From: Pseudonocardia halophobica
Lineage (GTDB): Bacteria > Actinomycetota > Actinomycetes > Mycobacteriales > Pseudonocardiaceae
Direction: 5' to 3'
NCBI RefSeq assembly: GCF_027922425.1
Contig: NZ_BSFQ01000033.1
Span: 1-64,000 of the forward strand
DNA length: 64,000 nucleotides
The notes under the pieces are model-generated. The model searched no databases. It saw only the letters and a program-made list of their open reading frames with translations, and had not been told where the DNA came from. The translations under genes and the position numbers were made by a program. Below, in pieces: positions 8,167-15,885 of this stretch (position 1 is its first letter; each line of letters begins with the position of its first letter).

Positions 8167-9251
8167 CCGATCCGACGACCCGAACCCCGACCGGGCCCGA
8201 GGAGTCCCTCCGCAAGTACGCCGACGCGCTGTGGTCCGCCGCGATCGCCGGCGACGAGTACGCGGCCACCGACGCCGTGCTGGGCGCGCTCGACGCCGGC
8301 GTCGACCCCGAGGCCGTGCTCCTCGACGTCGTGGGCGCCGTGCAGCGCAAGGTCGGCCGCGAGTGGGCGGCCAACCGGATCAGCGTGGCGCAGGAGCACA
8401 CCGCCACCGCCATCGACGAGCGCGTGATCGGCGCTGTCGGGCACCGGGTGCGCACCCGGCCGAGCCGCGGCCGGATCGCTGTGGCCTGCGTCGACGGTGA
8501 ATGGCACGCCCTGCCGGCCCGGCTGCTCGCCGAGGTGCTGCGGCTGCGCGGGTTCCGGGTCGACTACCTCGGCGCCCAGGTGCCCGCGCCGCACCTGGTG
8601 GAGCACCTGCACCGCACCGCCCCGGAGGCCGTCGCCATCTCGGGCTCGATCGCGACCCGGCTGCCCACCGCGCACGCCACCATCACCGCCTGCCGCGCCA
8701 CCGGCGTCCCCGTGATCGCCGGCGGCGCCGCCTTCGGCTCGGACGGCCGCTACGCCCGGCTCCTCGGGGCCGAGGCCTGGGCGCCCGACGCCCGCGCCGC
8801 GGCGGACCGGCTCGCGGAGGGCCCGCTGCCGCGACCGGAGAACAGCACGCAGGCCATCGACGACCTGCCGCACCTCGCGGACCAGGAGTACACGATGGTC
8901 ACGCGGACCGCGCCGCAGCTGGTCAAGGCGATGTACACGGGGCTGGAGCTGAAGCTGCCGGTGATGGCGCGCTACTCCGACCAGCAGCGCCAGCACACCG
9001 CCGAGGACCTCGACCACATCGTGCAGTTCCTCGCGACCTCGCTCTACACCGGGGACGACGATCTGTTCGGCCACTTCCTCCGCTGGACCGCGGAGATCCT
9101 GGAGGCCCGGTCGGTGCCGGCGGCCTTCCTGGTCCCCGCCCTCGAGCTGCTGGGCGAGGAGCTGCGGGACTTCCCGCGGGCCACCGCCCTGCTGGAGGGC
9201 GCCCGGGCGCAGTTCTCGGCCTCCCTCGTCGGCACGAAGGAGTCCGCGTGA
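8163..9251 (+). CDS. Cobalamin-binding photosensor-like protein (CarH-type B12 module)
   Basis: 362 aa. Residues ~15-95 form the four-helix cap that precedes B12 domains and contain W68-x9-E78-H79, the signature of adenosylcobalamin photoreceptors such as CarH/LitR. Residues ~103-235 form the Rossmann B12-binding domain; the lower-ligand motif is E113-x-H115-x-x-P118 (usually E/D-x-H-x-x-G), with ISGSIATRL and IAGGAAFG later. The residue after W68 is Ala, where CarH has its light-state ligand His132. There is no MerR DNA-binding head. Residues ~245-355 are a helical region resembling RsbR-type N-terminal sensors (DDDLFGHFLRWTAEILEARSV). It overlaps both neighbours by 4 bp, placing it inside the phosphatase/STAS operon. 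Confidence 0.85.
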   Translation: MTDPTTRTPTGPEESLRKYADALWSAAIAGDEYAATDAVLGALDAGVDPEAVLLDVVGAVQRKVGREWAANRISVAQEHTATAIDERVIGAVGHRVRTRPSRGRIAVACVDGEWHALPARLLAEVLRLRGFRVDYLGAQVPAPHLVEHLHRTAPEAVAISGSIATRLPTAHATITACRATGVPVIAGGAAFGSDGRYARLLGAEAWAPDARAAADRLAEGPLPRPENSTQAIDDLPHLADQEYTMVTRTAPQLVKAMYTGLELKLPVMARYSDQQRQHTAEDLDHIVQFLATSLYTGDDDLFGHFLRWTAEILEARSVPAAFLVPALELLGEELRDFPRATALLEGARAQFSASLVGTKESA

Positions 9252-9610
9252 CGGCGGGGCAGCGACTCACCTGCACCTGGGCGGTCGCCGGGCGGCGCAC
9301 CGGCCGGCTCACGATCGTCGGCGACCTCGACTACGACCACGCCGACGAGATCAACCGCGTCCTGGTCGAGAACCTCGGCGCACACCCGGGCCTGCGCGCG
9401 GTGCACCTGGACTGCGCCGAGGTCGCCTTCTGCGACTCCTACGGCCTCGCCGCGCTGCTCATGGCGCACCGGCACATCCGGGGCGTGGGGGCGCGGCTGC
9501 ACCTGGACAACCTCCAGCCCGGCCTCACCCGCCTGCTCGAGCTCACCCGCACGCTGGAGTACCTCACCGCCGAGGCCGCCCCCTCCCGCGCGGAGAAGTT
9601 CGACACCTGA
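9248..9610 (+). CDS. STAS-domain anti-sigma factor antagonist
   Basis: 120 aa, a single STAS domain of normal length (LTIVGDLDYDHADEINRVL… VHLDCAEVAFCDSYGLAALL). The D-S-Y-G motif keeps the phosphorylatable serine (S64), so this is the best candidate substrate for the switch kinase and the two SpoIIE phosphatases upstream. The GTG start overlaps the stop of the cobalamin-protein gene, implying coupled translation and roughly equal output of sensor and antagonist. The last residues (AEAAPSRAEKFDT) are a polar tail. A histidine kinase gene converges and ends 7 bp away. Confidence 0.9.
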   Translation: MTAGQRLTCTWAVAGRRTGRLTIVGDLDYDHADEINRVLVENLGAHPGLRAVHLDCAEVAFCDSYGLAALLMAHRHIRGVGARLHLDNLQPGLTRLLELTRTLEYLTAEAAPSRAEKFDT

Positions 9611-9617
9611 CGCCTGG

Positions 9618-10853
9618 TCAGACCGGGTCGGCCGGCACCTCGACCGTCACGACCGTGCCGGAGGAGGCGCCCGGGGCGATGGTGAGGCATCCGCCCGCGG
9701 CCTCGATCCGCACCGCGTGGGAGGCCAGGCCGATGTGGCCGCCGCCCGGGCCGGCGGCGCCGGGCCCGATCCCCACGCCGTCGTCGGCGACGACCATGCG
9801 GGCGCGGCCGCCGAGGAAGGTCAGGGTGACGTCCGCGGTGCGGGCCCGGGCGTGCTCGGCGACGTTGGCCAGCAGCTCGCGGGCGGTCCGGTGGAGCAGG
9901 GGATCGGCGGTCGTGCGCAGGTCGGCGGGCCAGCCGTCGGCCCGGACGTCGGCGGCGAACCCGCCCCGGGCGGCCGCGGCCGCCGCCAGCTCCCGCACCG
10001 CCGCCGGCAACCCGGCCTTCGCCAGCACCGCGGGGTGCAGCTCGGCGACCGTGGAGCGCAGCAGCCGGGAGGTCTCGGTGAGCGCCCGGTCGAGCCGCTC
10101 GAACGCCTCGGGGTCGCCGGAGTCGCGGGCGTCGTCGAGGTCCATCCGCGCGGCGAGGACGTACTGGAGCGCGCCGTCGTGCAGGTGCTCGGAGAGCGAG
10201 CTGCGTTCGCGCTGCTCGAGGTCGCCGAGCTCGCCGAGCAGCTCGCCGCGGGTCTGCACGAGCCGCCCGATCTGGGCGACCCGGGAGCGCTGGATCCGGG
10301 AGAGCCCGACGCAGCCCGCCGCCACCCCGGCCGCGATCGCCGTGCGCAGCAGCAGCGAGCTCCACGGCTCCAGGTTCGCCTCCATCGTCGCGATCCCCGC
10401 GACGAGGTAGACGACGACCGTCGGGACCACGACCGCCGCGCACACCCGCGGGCGGAGCTGGGTCGCGGCCAGCACCGGGAGCAGGAGGAACCCCGTCGTC
10501 ACGACGTCGGAGGTCCAGCTCTGCGGGGTCGAGACCCCCGTGAGCAGGGTGAGCACCGCGAGCACCACGAGGTCGCCCAGCAGCGCGACCCACGCGAGCC
10601 GGACCGCGCGGTCGCCGCCGCTGTGCACCCAGACGGCGATCGCGAGCGCGAACAGCCCGTAGCAGGCGGCGATCACCACGCAGGTGACGACGTCGTGGGC
10701 CGGCGGCACGAACGCCACCGTCAGGGCCACGAACGCGACCAGCACCCAGCGCAGGGCGACCTGCAGCCGGACCCCTCGGCGGGCGTGCTCGACGGCCACC
10801 GCCAGCACCGCGGGCCCTCCCGGCGGGACGGGTGCGCCGGTCGGAGTGCTCAT
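9618..10853 (-). CDS. NarL-type membrane sensor histidine kinase
   Basis: 411 aa. Residues ~25-170 hold five or six hydrophobic segments (LRWVLVAFVALTVAFV, VVIAACYGLFALAIAVW, VALLGDLVVLAVLTLL and others), so sensing is within the membrane. A HisKA_3 dimerisation helix follows, with phospho-acceptor His in SLSEHLHDGALQYVLA, then a HATPase domain with RELLANVAEHAR and VVADDGVGIG. It should autophosphorylate and pass phosphate to the NarL regulator encoded divergently 54 bp away. The ATG reading MSTPTGAP was taken as the start; an upstream in-frame ATG at 10883 would overlap the shared promoter gap. Confidence 0.9.
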   Translation of the reverse strand: MSTPTGAPVPPGGPAVLAVAVEHARRGVRLQVALRWVLVAFVALTVAFVPPAHDVVTCVVIAACYGLFALAIAVWVHSGGDRAVRLAWVALLGDLVVLAVLTLLTGVSTPQSWTSDVVTTGFLLLPVLAATQLRPRVCAAVVVPTVVVYLVAGIATMEANLEPWSSLLLRTAIAAGVAAGCVGLSRIQRSRVAQIGRLVQTRGELLGELGDLEQRERSSLSEHLHDGALQYVLAARMDLDDARDSGDPEAFERLDRALTETSRLLRSTVAELHPAVLAKAGLPAAVRELAAAAAARGGFAADVRADGWPADLRTTADPLLHRTARELLANVAEHARARTADVTLTFLGGRARMVVADDGVGIGPGAAGPGGGHIGLASHAVRIEAAGGCLTIAPGASSGTVVTVEVPADPV

Positions 10854-10907
10854 CCATCCATCCTTCGGTCGTGGTCCCCGCATCCTGATCCTCCCTATGC
10901 TTCACCC

Positions 10908-11564
10908 GTGACCGCCGGCCGAGGGGGCGACGCGCGCATCCGCGTGCTGGTCGCCGACGACCACCCGTTCTTCCGCGACGGCGTGGCGCGCGGACTCGTG
11001 CAGAGCGGCCGGATCGAGGTGGTCGGCGAGGCCGGCGACGGCCGCGCCGCGCTCGAGGTGATCCGGGCCGAGTCCCCGGCCGTCGCGCTGGTGGACTACG
11101 AGATGCCGGACATCGACGGCCTCGGGGTGGTCCGCGCCGTCGTCCGGGACGGGCTGCCGACGCGGATCCTGCTGCTCTCCGCCCACACCGAGAGCGCCGT
11201 GGTCTACCAGGCGCTGCAGGAGGGGGCGGCCGGTTACCTGGCGAAGGACGCCCGCCGCGCGGAGATCGTGCAGGCGGTGCTCGACGTCGCCCACGGCCGG
11301 ACCGTCGTGCCGCCCGAGCTGGCGGCCGGACTGGCCGGCGAGATCCGGATGCGGGCCGCGTCGGACGGGCCGGTGCTCAGCGAACGGGAACGCGAGGTGC
11401 TGGCGGCCTTCGCGCGTGGGCTGTCCATCCCGCAGGTCGCGAAGGAGCTGGTCATCGGGGTCAGCACGGTCAAGACCCACACCCAGCGGCTCTACGAGAA
11501 GCTCGGCGTGTCCGACCGTGCGGCGGCGGTGGCGGTCGCGATGCGGCGGGGACTGGTGGAGTAG
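10908..11564 (+). CDS. NarL/LuxR-family response regulator
   Basis: 218 aa: receiver domain (~8-122, acidic pocket VADDHPFF, phospho-Asp in VALVDYEMPDIDG, Lys in GYLAKDA) and a GerE/LuxR helix-turn-helix (~148-215, LSEREREVLAAFARGLSIPQVAKEL… STVKTHTQRLYEKLGVSDRAAAVAVA). It is the evident partner of the divergent histidine kinase. The GTG start gives the standard N-terminus (…DARIRVLVADDHP). Target genes cannot be read from the window; the neighbouring B12/STAS island is one possibility. Confidence 0.92.
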   Translation: MTAGRGGDARIRVLVADDHPFFRDGVARGLVQSGRIEVVGEAGDGRAALEVIRAESPAVALVDYEMPDIDGLGVVRAVVRDGLPTRILLLSAHTESAVVYQALQEGAAGYLAKDARRAEIVQAVLDVAHGRTVVPPELAAGLAGEIRMRAASDGPVLSEREREVLAAFARGLSIPQVAKELVIGVSTVKTHTQRLYEKLGVSDRAAAVAVAMRRGLVE

Positions 11565-11653
11565 GCGCCCTTCAATCGGTGCGCCCCGCTCCGGGAACGG
11601 CGGCGGGCCCGCGCGGGCTGCGCGGGCCGTCGGCCGATCCTCGTGCGTGGGCC

Positions 11654-12460
11654 TCACATGCCCGGCATCCCTCCCATCCCGTTCATCTGGCTGCCCCCGT
11701 TCATCTGGCTGCCGCCGTTCATCTGGCTGCCGCCGTTCATCTGGCTGTTGCCGCTCATCTGGTTGTTCCCGTTCGCCAGCATCTTCGCGAGCGCGGCCTG
11801 GGTGGCGGCGTTCATCTGGCCGGTCTGCGGAAGGCCTGCGTCGCGCTGCAGGTAGGTGATCGCCTGCGTGGTCTGGGTGTTCATCAGGCCGGTGACGGGG
11901 CCCTCGTAGTAGTTCAACTGGCCGAGCTCCTTCTGCAGGGTCTCGATCGCGGCCGAGGGCGCCGGCGGCGCGGGCGGGGTGACGTGCCCGCCGCTCGACG
12001 AGCCGCCGTTCGCGCTCGTCCCGCCGTTACCGGTCACGGGGTGGGCCGGCATCGGTGCGTGGCGCATCGGCGCCGCGGCGGCGCTCCCGGGGTCGGCCGG
12101 CGCCGTGGCGGCGAGTCCGGGGTCGGCCGGGATCGGTGTGGCGTCGTGGCCGTAGCCGAGCCCGTAGACCAGGCCGGTCGCGACGCCCGCGGCCACCACC
12201 AGGGCGCCGACGGTCAACCCGACGCGACGCCAGGTCTCCTTCCGTCCGGGCACGTCGGCCGGGTCGTCCGGACCGACGTAGGCGCCGTGGGCCCGGCTCC
12301 AGGAGTACAGGGCCTCGGAGTACGGGGCGTCGGCGAACGGGTCGTCGGCAGGGGCCTTGGCGGTGCGGCCGGCTCCGGCGCGGGCGGACGCCTGCGGGGC
12401 GCCGTCGGCGTCGCGGGGGTCCTGCGGGGCGGGGGTGCTGATCGTGTCGGTGGTGCTCAT
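11654..12460 (-). CDS. Membrane-anchored peptidoglycan-binding-like protein with SQMNGG tail
   Basis: 268 aa. An acidic cytoplasmic N-terminus (~1-90) is followed by one membrane helix (~95-118, VGLTVGALVVAAGVATGLVYGLGYG). The outer part has a Pro/Ala/Gly linker and, at ~188-235, a PG_binding_1-like unit (IETLQKELGQLNYYEGPVTGLMNTQTTQAITYLQRDAGL…). The last ~35 residues are repeats of G-G-S-Q-M-N rich in Met and Asn. It is probably fixed in the envelope; ligand binding is inferred from the fold only. The Met-rich tail might bind metal. GGAAGGAG lies 7 nt before the ATG. Confidence 0.7.
   Translation of the reverse strand: MSTTDTISTPAPQDPRDADGAPQASARAGAGRTAKAPADDPFADAPYSEALYSWSRAHGAYVGPDDPADVPGRKETWRRVGLTVGALVVAAGVATGLVYGLGYGHDATPIPADPGLAATAPADPGSAAAAPMRHAPMPAHPVTGNGGTSANGGSSSGGHVTPPAPPAPSAAIETLQKELGQLNYYEGPVTGLMNTQTTQAITYLQRDAGLPQTGQMNAATQAALAKMLANGNNQMSGNSQMNGGSQMNGGSQMNGGSQMNGMGGMPGM
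11681..11770. repeat. 18-bp coding tandem repeat (SQMNGG units)
   Basis: Units beginning GTTCATCTGG on the plus strand start at 11681, 11699, 11717 and 11735, with a degenerate fifth at 11753. The period is 18 bp, keeping the reading frame. On the minus strand they encode the repeated GGSQMN tail of the envelope protein. Copy number could vary between strains. Confidence 0.85.
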
Positions 12461-12794
12461 CGGATTCTCCTTCCGAGGTGGGGCCGGGGCGGTCGCTCCG
12501 TCGAGAAGAACTCTCCTGCGGGAGGCCGCCCGCCACCGTCGGTCCGCCGGTCGATGTCCCGGCCGACCCCGCTGTCGGGCGATCGGGGGACAGCGGGCGA
12601 TGGGCGCTCGGTTCGACAGCGATGATCATCAGGAGCTGACGGCTCCGCAGGCCGCCCCGTAGAGCCCTGAGCTCCCTCTCGACGCGCCCCGGGGAAGGTC
12701 ACGGGACGGTCACGATCGCGGGCGCTCGCAATCCCGCGCGCCCATCCTTCCGTAGCACCTCGGCCGGGGGAGCCCGGCCGACGAGAGGAGCCCC
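12461..12794. other. Divergent 334-bp gap with hairpin near its right end
   Basis: No convincing gene is seen between the start of the peptidoglycan-binding-like gene and the small membrane-protein gene. The gap presumably holds both promoters. The only marked structure is the inverted repeat at 12761-12780. Confidence 0.5.
12761..12780 (+). promoter_or_regulatory. Strong 5'-UTR hairpin before the membrane/sigma operon
   Basis: A perfect 8-bp inverted repeat, CGGCCGGG and CCCGGCCG around GGAG, ends 14 nt before an ATG and just upstream of its GAGAGG ribosome site. It could be an upstream terminator, an operator or a structure affecting translation of the membrane-sigma-antisigma operon. Confidence 0.55.
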
Positions 12795-13196
12795 ATGACC
12801 CGCTCGCACGCCGCGTCCGCCGTCTCGCCGGCGGTCGTGACCCTGCTGCGCGTCCTGGCCGCGCTGTCCGTGCTGATGATCGTCGTGCAGGGGGTGTCGG
12901 CCGGCGAGATCCTGACCCGCAGCGCGACCGCCCTGGCGCTGCACTCCGGCGGCGCGATCGTGGTGCACGTGCTCACCGGGCTGACGGCGATCGCCGCCTT
13001 CCTCGTCGTCCGCGCGACGGGTGGCCCGTGGTGGCCGCCGATCCTCGCCGCGGTCCTGTTCGTGGTGACCTTCCTGCAGGCCGCCCTGGGCAGCGGTGGG
13101 GTGATGGCGGTACACGTGCCCCTCGCGATGATCTGCCTGGTGGGGGCGGTGTGGCTGCTGGTGTGGTCCTTCGCCGCCGGCCGGACCCGGGCCTGA
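12795..13196 (+). CDS. Four-helix membrane protein with conserved-looking histidines
   Basis: 133 aa with about four hydrophobic helices (VVTLLRVLAALSVLMIVVQGV; GGAIVVHVLTGLTAIAAFLVV; PPILAAVLFVVTFLQAAL; VHVPLAMICLVGAVWLLVW). Histidines lie in or near helices (LHSGG, VVHVL, AVHVP), which recalls small DUF6220-like or haem-b membrane proteins, but I cannot assign a function. It is the first gene of a unit with an ECF sigma factor and its anti-sigma (23-bp gap), so it may be part of that sigma factor's envelope stress circuit. Confidence 0.7.
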   Translation: MTRSHAASAVSPAVVTLLRVLAALSVLMIVVQGVSAGEILTRSATALALHSGGAIVVHVLTGLTAIAAFLVVRATGGPWWPPILAAVLFVVTFLQAALGSGGVMAVHVPLAMICLVGAVWLLVWSFAAGRTRA

Positions 13197-13219
13197 GCGC
13201 CGGCGCCGGAGGGCGCGGG

Positions 13220-13798
13220 ATGGCGTGGCGGGCCAGGCCGGTCGACGGGTTCCCCGACGACCTGCTGCTCGCCGGCCTGGCCTCGGGGGACGCCGAGCTG
13301 TCGGTCGCCTTCGTGCGGCGCTTCCAGAGCCGGGTCTTCGGCGTCGCGATGGCGGTGCTGGGCGACCCGTGCCAGGCCGAGGACGTCGCGCAGCAGGCCT
13401 TCGAGCGCGCCTGGCGGCACGCCGCGGTGTTCGACCCGCGGCGCGGCTCGGTGACCACCTGGCTCACCGCGATCACCCACCACCTCGCGATCGACGCCGT
13501 GCGCGCCCGCCGCGCCGCCCCCGTCGACCCGATGGCCCTCGAGGAGGTCCTCGGCGCCGGCCCGGACGGCCCGGAGCGCGCCACCCTCGCGGCCGAGTCC
13601 GCCGCGGAGCTGCGGGCCGCGATCCGCGCGCTGCCCGCCGAGCAGGCACGCGCCCTCGTGCTCGCCGCCTTCCGCGGGCTGACGGCCCGCGAGGTCGCGG
13701 AGAGCGAGGGCATCCCGGTGGGCACCGCGAAGACCCGGATCCGGACGGCCATGGTGCGGCTGGCGGCGGTCCTCGAGCCGAAGCGGGGCCCGTCGTGA
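13220..13798 (+). CDS. ECF-type RNA polymerase sigma factor
   Basis: 192 aa. Region 2 is at ~25-95 (FVRRFQSRVFGVAMAVLGDPCQAEDVAQQAFERAWRHAAVFDPRRGSVTTWLTAITHHLAIDAVRARR) and region 4 at ~130-185 (LPAEQARALVLAAFRGLTAREVAESEGIPVGTAKTRIRTAMVRL). It directs RNA polymerase to a small stress regulon and, like most such factors, probably its own operon. The downstream gene begins inside its last codons (GTGA overlap) and encodes a zinc anti-sigma factor. It resembles the SigK/RskA type of pair. Confidence 0.9.
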   Translation: MAWRARPVDGFPDDLLLAGLASGDAELSVAFVRRFQSRVFGVAMAVLGDPCQAEDVAQQAFERAWRHAAVFDPRRGSVTTWLTAITHHLAIDAVRARRAAPVDPMALEEVLGAGPDGPERATLAAESAAELRAAIRALPAEQARALVLAAFRGLTAREVAESEGIPVGTAKTRIRTAMVRLAAVLEPKRGPS

Positions 13799-14424
13799 CC
13801 GGCGCGGACTGCACCCGCTGCCGCGAGCTCGCGCCGGAGCTCGCACTCGGCCTGCTAGGCGGGCACGAGCGCGCCGAGGTGCTCGCCCACCTCGAGGCCT
13901 GCCCGCCGTGCCGCGACGAGGTGGCCCGGCTCGCCGGCGTCCACGACCGCCTGCGCGCGCTCGTCCCACCGGTCGAGCCGCCGGCCGGGTTCGAGGAGCG
14001 GGTGCTCCGCCGGATCGGCCCGGTGCGGCCCCGACGGCGGCTGCCCGGCTGGGGGCGGATCGCCGCGGCCGCCGCGCTGGTCGGGGCCGCGTTCGCGGGC
14101 GGCTGGATCGCCGGCACGACGACCGCGCCGGCGGCGCCCATGGTCGCCGCCCCGCTGCTCATGGGCGACCGGCACGTGGGCGACGTGCTGGTGAGCCGGT
14201 CGCGGCCCGACTTCCTGTCGGTCTACCTGGACGTGACGCAGCCGGGACGACTGACCTGTGACCTCCTCCGGCAGGACGGCACGGTGGCCGCCTCCACCGT
14301 CTACGACGCCTCGGGCGGCACGGAGTGGTGGGGCGTGGAGAGCCCCGCCGACGCCGTCGCGAGCGTCCGGATCGCCGACGCGGCGGGCGGGGTGGTCGCG
14401 TCGGGTGAGGTGCCGCGGCCCTAG
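13795..14424 (+). CDS. Membrane zinc-type anti-sigma factor (RskA-like)
   Basis: 209 aa. The N-terminus is a ZAS domain with the HLEACPPC (H-x3-C-x2-C) zinc motif at ~32-39, preceded by C-T-R-C. A single membrane helix (~84-106, IAAAAALVGAAFAGGWIAGT) separates it from an outer domain of ~100 residues like the RskA C-terminus. It should hold the ECF factor encoded just upstream at the membrane until a signal triggers proteolysis. The GTG start overlaps the sigma stop. A small DUF2795-like gene converges 6 bp after its stop. Confidence 0.88.
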   Translation: MTGADCTRCRELAPELALGLLGGHERAEVLAHLEACPPCRDEVARLAGVHDRLRALVPPVEPPAGFEERVLRRIGPVRPRRRLPGWGRIAAAAALVGAAFAGGWIAGTTTAPAAPMVAAPLLMGDRHVGDVLVSRSRPDFLSVYLDVTQPGRLTCDLLRQDGTVAASTVYDASGGTEWWGVESPADAVASVRIADAAGGVVASGEVPRP

Positions 14425-14430
14425 GGCGCG

Positions 14431-14733
14431 TCAGGACCCGGCGCGCCCGGGCCGCGGCATCGTCGGCATCGTCGGCATCGTCGGCATCGCCGGCTGCGCG
14501 GCGAACACGCCGGCCAGCACGGCGTCGAGGTCCGGGTAGGTGCGGTAGGGCAGGCGGGCGAGGCGGTAGGCCGTCACCCGGTCGGCGCCCCGGGCCGCGG
14601 CCCCCGCGATGATCTCCCAGCGCTCGGCCGGGTAGCGGACGTCGCACAGCACGTCGACGAGCCGTTCGTGCAGGGATCGCGGGGCACGGTCCACGGACCG
14701 GCGGGCCCTGCCTCCCTCGGACGGTTCCGGCAT
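14431..14733 (-). CDS. Small DUF2795-like protein with MPT repeats
   Basis: 100 aa. The middle (~22-78) reads like DUF2795: LHERLVDVLCDVRYPAERWEIIAGAAARGADRVTAYRLARLPYRTYPDLDAVLAGV. Proteins of this family are small, hydrophilic and uncharacterised. The C-terminus is P-T-M repeated, coded by four 9-bp repeats (GCATCGTCG on the plus strand, 14458-14493). The start is uncertain because the sequence upstream is very GC-rich and the frame stays open. Confidence 0.6.
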   Translation of the reverse strand: MPEPSEGGRARRSVDRAPRSLHERLVDVLCDVRYPAERWEIIAGAAARGADRVTAYRLARLPYRTYPDLDAVLAGVFAAQPAMPTMPTMPTMPRPGRAGS

Positions 14734-15049
14734 CCTGGCGGCCTCCCGTCGGCCCGGGGCCGCAGGTGGTGGTCGACGGCCCGTCGACGCTGCAAGGTAC
14801 GGAGGCCGGGGTGGGCGGGCAAGGTCCGTCGGCCGGTCGGCGGCCCACCCTCCGCCGGCCGCCGCCCCGGTGCGGCTCCGTGCGGCCGCCTCCGGCTCCC
14901 TGCCGCTCCGGTGCCGCTCCCGTGCGGCGCCTCCGGCTCTCTGCCGCTCCGGTGCCCGCTCCCGTGCCGGCTCCGTCCGATCCCGTCCGGCCGCGGGCGG
15001 CTCGGGTAGCGTCGCCCGGACCCGCTCGCCACTCCCCGGGAGCACCCGC
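14734..15049. repeat. Low-complexity gap with 41-bp imperfect tandem repeat
   Basis: About 315 bp with no convincing gene. From ~14866 to 14990 the plus strand is made of CTCCGGCTC/GCCGCTCCGGTGC words. Two nearly identical ~40-bp copies begin at 14888 and 14929, with partial copies on each side. It separates the DUF2795-like gene from deoC and must contain the deoC promoter, probably in the non-repetitive last 60 bp. Confidence 0.6.
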
Positions 15050-15796
15050 ATGACCCTCGACGCCCCGGCGATCGCCGCGATGATCGACCACGCGATCCTC
15101 AGGCCCGAGCTCACCCGCGCGCAGCTCGACGCCGACCTGGCGATGGCGGAGCGGCACAGGGTGTTCAGCGTGTGCGTGCGGCCGTCCGACGTCGCCCACG
15201 CCGTGTCCGCCCTGGCCGGCAGCGGGGTCGCGGTCGGCACCGTCCTCGGCTTCCCGCACGGGACCACGTCGACGGCGGCGAAGGTGGCCGAGGCCCGGCA
15301 GGCGCTCGCCGACGGCGCGGCCGAGCTGGACATGGTGCTGAACATCGGCCGGCTGCGCAGCGGCCTGCTCGACGACGTGGAGGCGGACATCGCCGCCGTC
15401 GTCGGGGCCGCAGGGGACCGGGTGGTCAAGGTCATCCTGGAGACGGCCTTCCTCACCGGCGACGAGATCGTGGCGGGTTGCCACGCGGCCGAGGCGGCGG
15501 GGGCGGCGTTCGTGAAGACGTCCACCGGGTTCGCGGGCGGCGGCGCGACGGCCGAGCACGTCGCCCTCATGCGGGCCTCCGTCGGCTCGTCCGTGCAGGT
15601 CAAGGCGTCCGGCGGCGTGCGCGACCTGGACACTCTGCTCACGCTGCACGAGCTCGGCGCCACCCGCTTCGGCACCAGCGCCTCCGCCGTGATCCTGGAG
15701 GACGCCGCGGCTCGGGACGCGGGCCGCCGGAGAGGGAGCTCGCGTACCCGACCATCCGACTCGGTGGCCGCGCGGACCGACGGCGCGTCCTACTGA
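15050..15796 (+). CDS. deoC: Deoxyribose-phosphate aldolase
   Basis: 248 aa. It cleaves 2-deoxyribose-5-phosphate to glyceraldehyde-3-phosphate and acetaldehyde in nucleoside salvage. The class I aldolase residues are visible: D94 (AELDMVLNIG), Schiff-base lysine K156 (FVKTSTGF) and K185 (VQVKASGGVRD). The last ~25 residues (RDAGRRRGSSRTRPSDS…) are a charged extension beyond the normal end of the barrel. It stands alone, not with thymidine phosphorylase. The same reaction class recurs in the aldolase-like gene of the inositol cluster at 59.4 kb. Confidence 0.93.
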   Translation: MTLDAPAIAAMIDHAILRPELTRAQLDADLAMAERHRVFSVCVRPSDVAHAVSALAGSGVAVGTVLGFPHGTTSTAAKVAEARQALADGAAELDMVLNIGRLRSGLLDDVEADIAAVVGAAGDRVVKVILETAFLTGDEIVAGCHAAEAAGAAFVKTSTGFAGGGATAEHVALMRASVGSSVQVKASGGVRDLDTLLTLHELGATRFGTSASAVILEDAAARDAGRRRGSSRTRPSDSVAARTDGASY

Positions 15797-15818
15797 ACCG
15801 GGTTACCTGAACGAACGT

Positions 15819-15848
15819 TTGACAAGATCGCGGGCCGCGGCCTAGCGT
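15819..15848 (+). promoter_or_regulatory. Likely promoter of the SDR gene
   Basis: A consensus -35 hexamer TTGACA (15819-15824) is followed after 18 bp by TAGCGT (15843-15848), about 30 bp before the start codon. The -35 overlaps an AACGAACGTT stretch that could bind a regulator. Confidence 0.5.
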
Positions 15849-15885
15849 CGGTCCGCCCCGTCACCGACACCCGTGGAGTGTGCCC

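Noticed and set aside
8000..8170. Cobalamin riboswitch upstream of the B12-binding gene
   Set aside because: The gene starts inside the previous gene's stop codon, so there is no leader for a riboswitch, and no B12-box-like sequence was noticed.
13220..13798. ECF sigma factor as the target of the SpoIIE/STAS switch
   Set aside because: It has its own zinc membrane anti-sigma overlapping it, a different control type. The switch's sigma factor is probably elsewhere in the genome.
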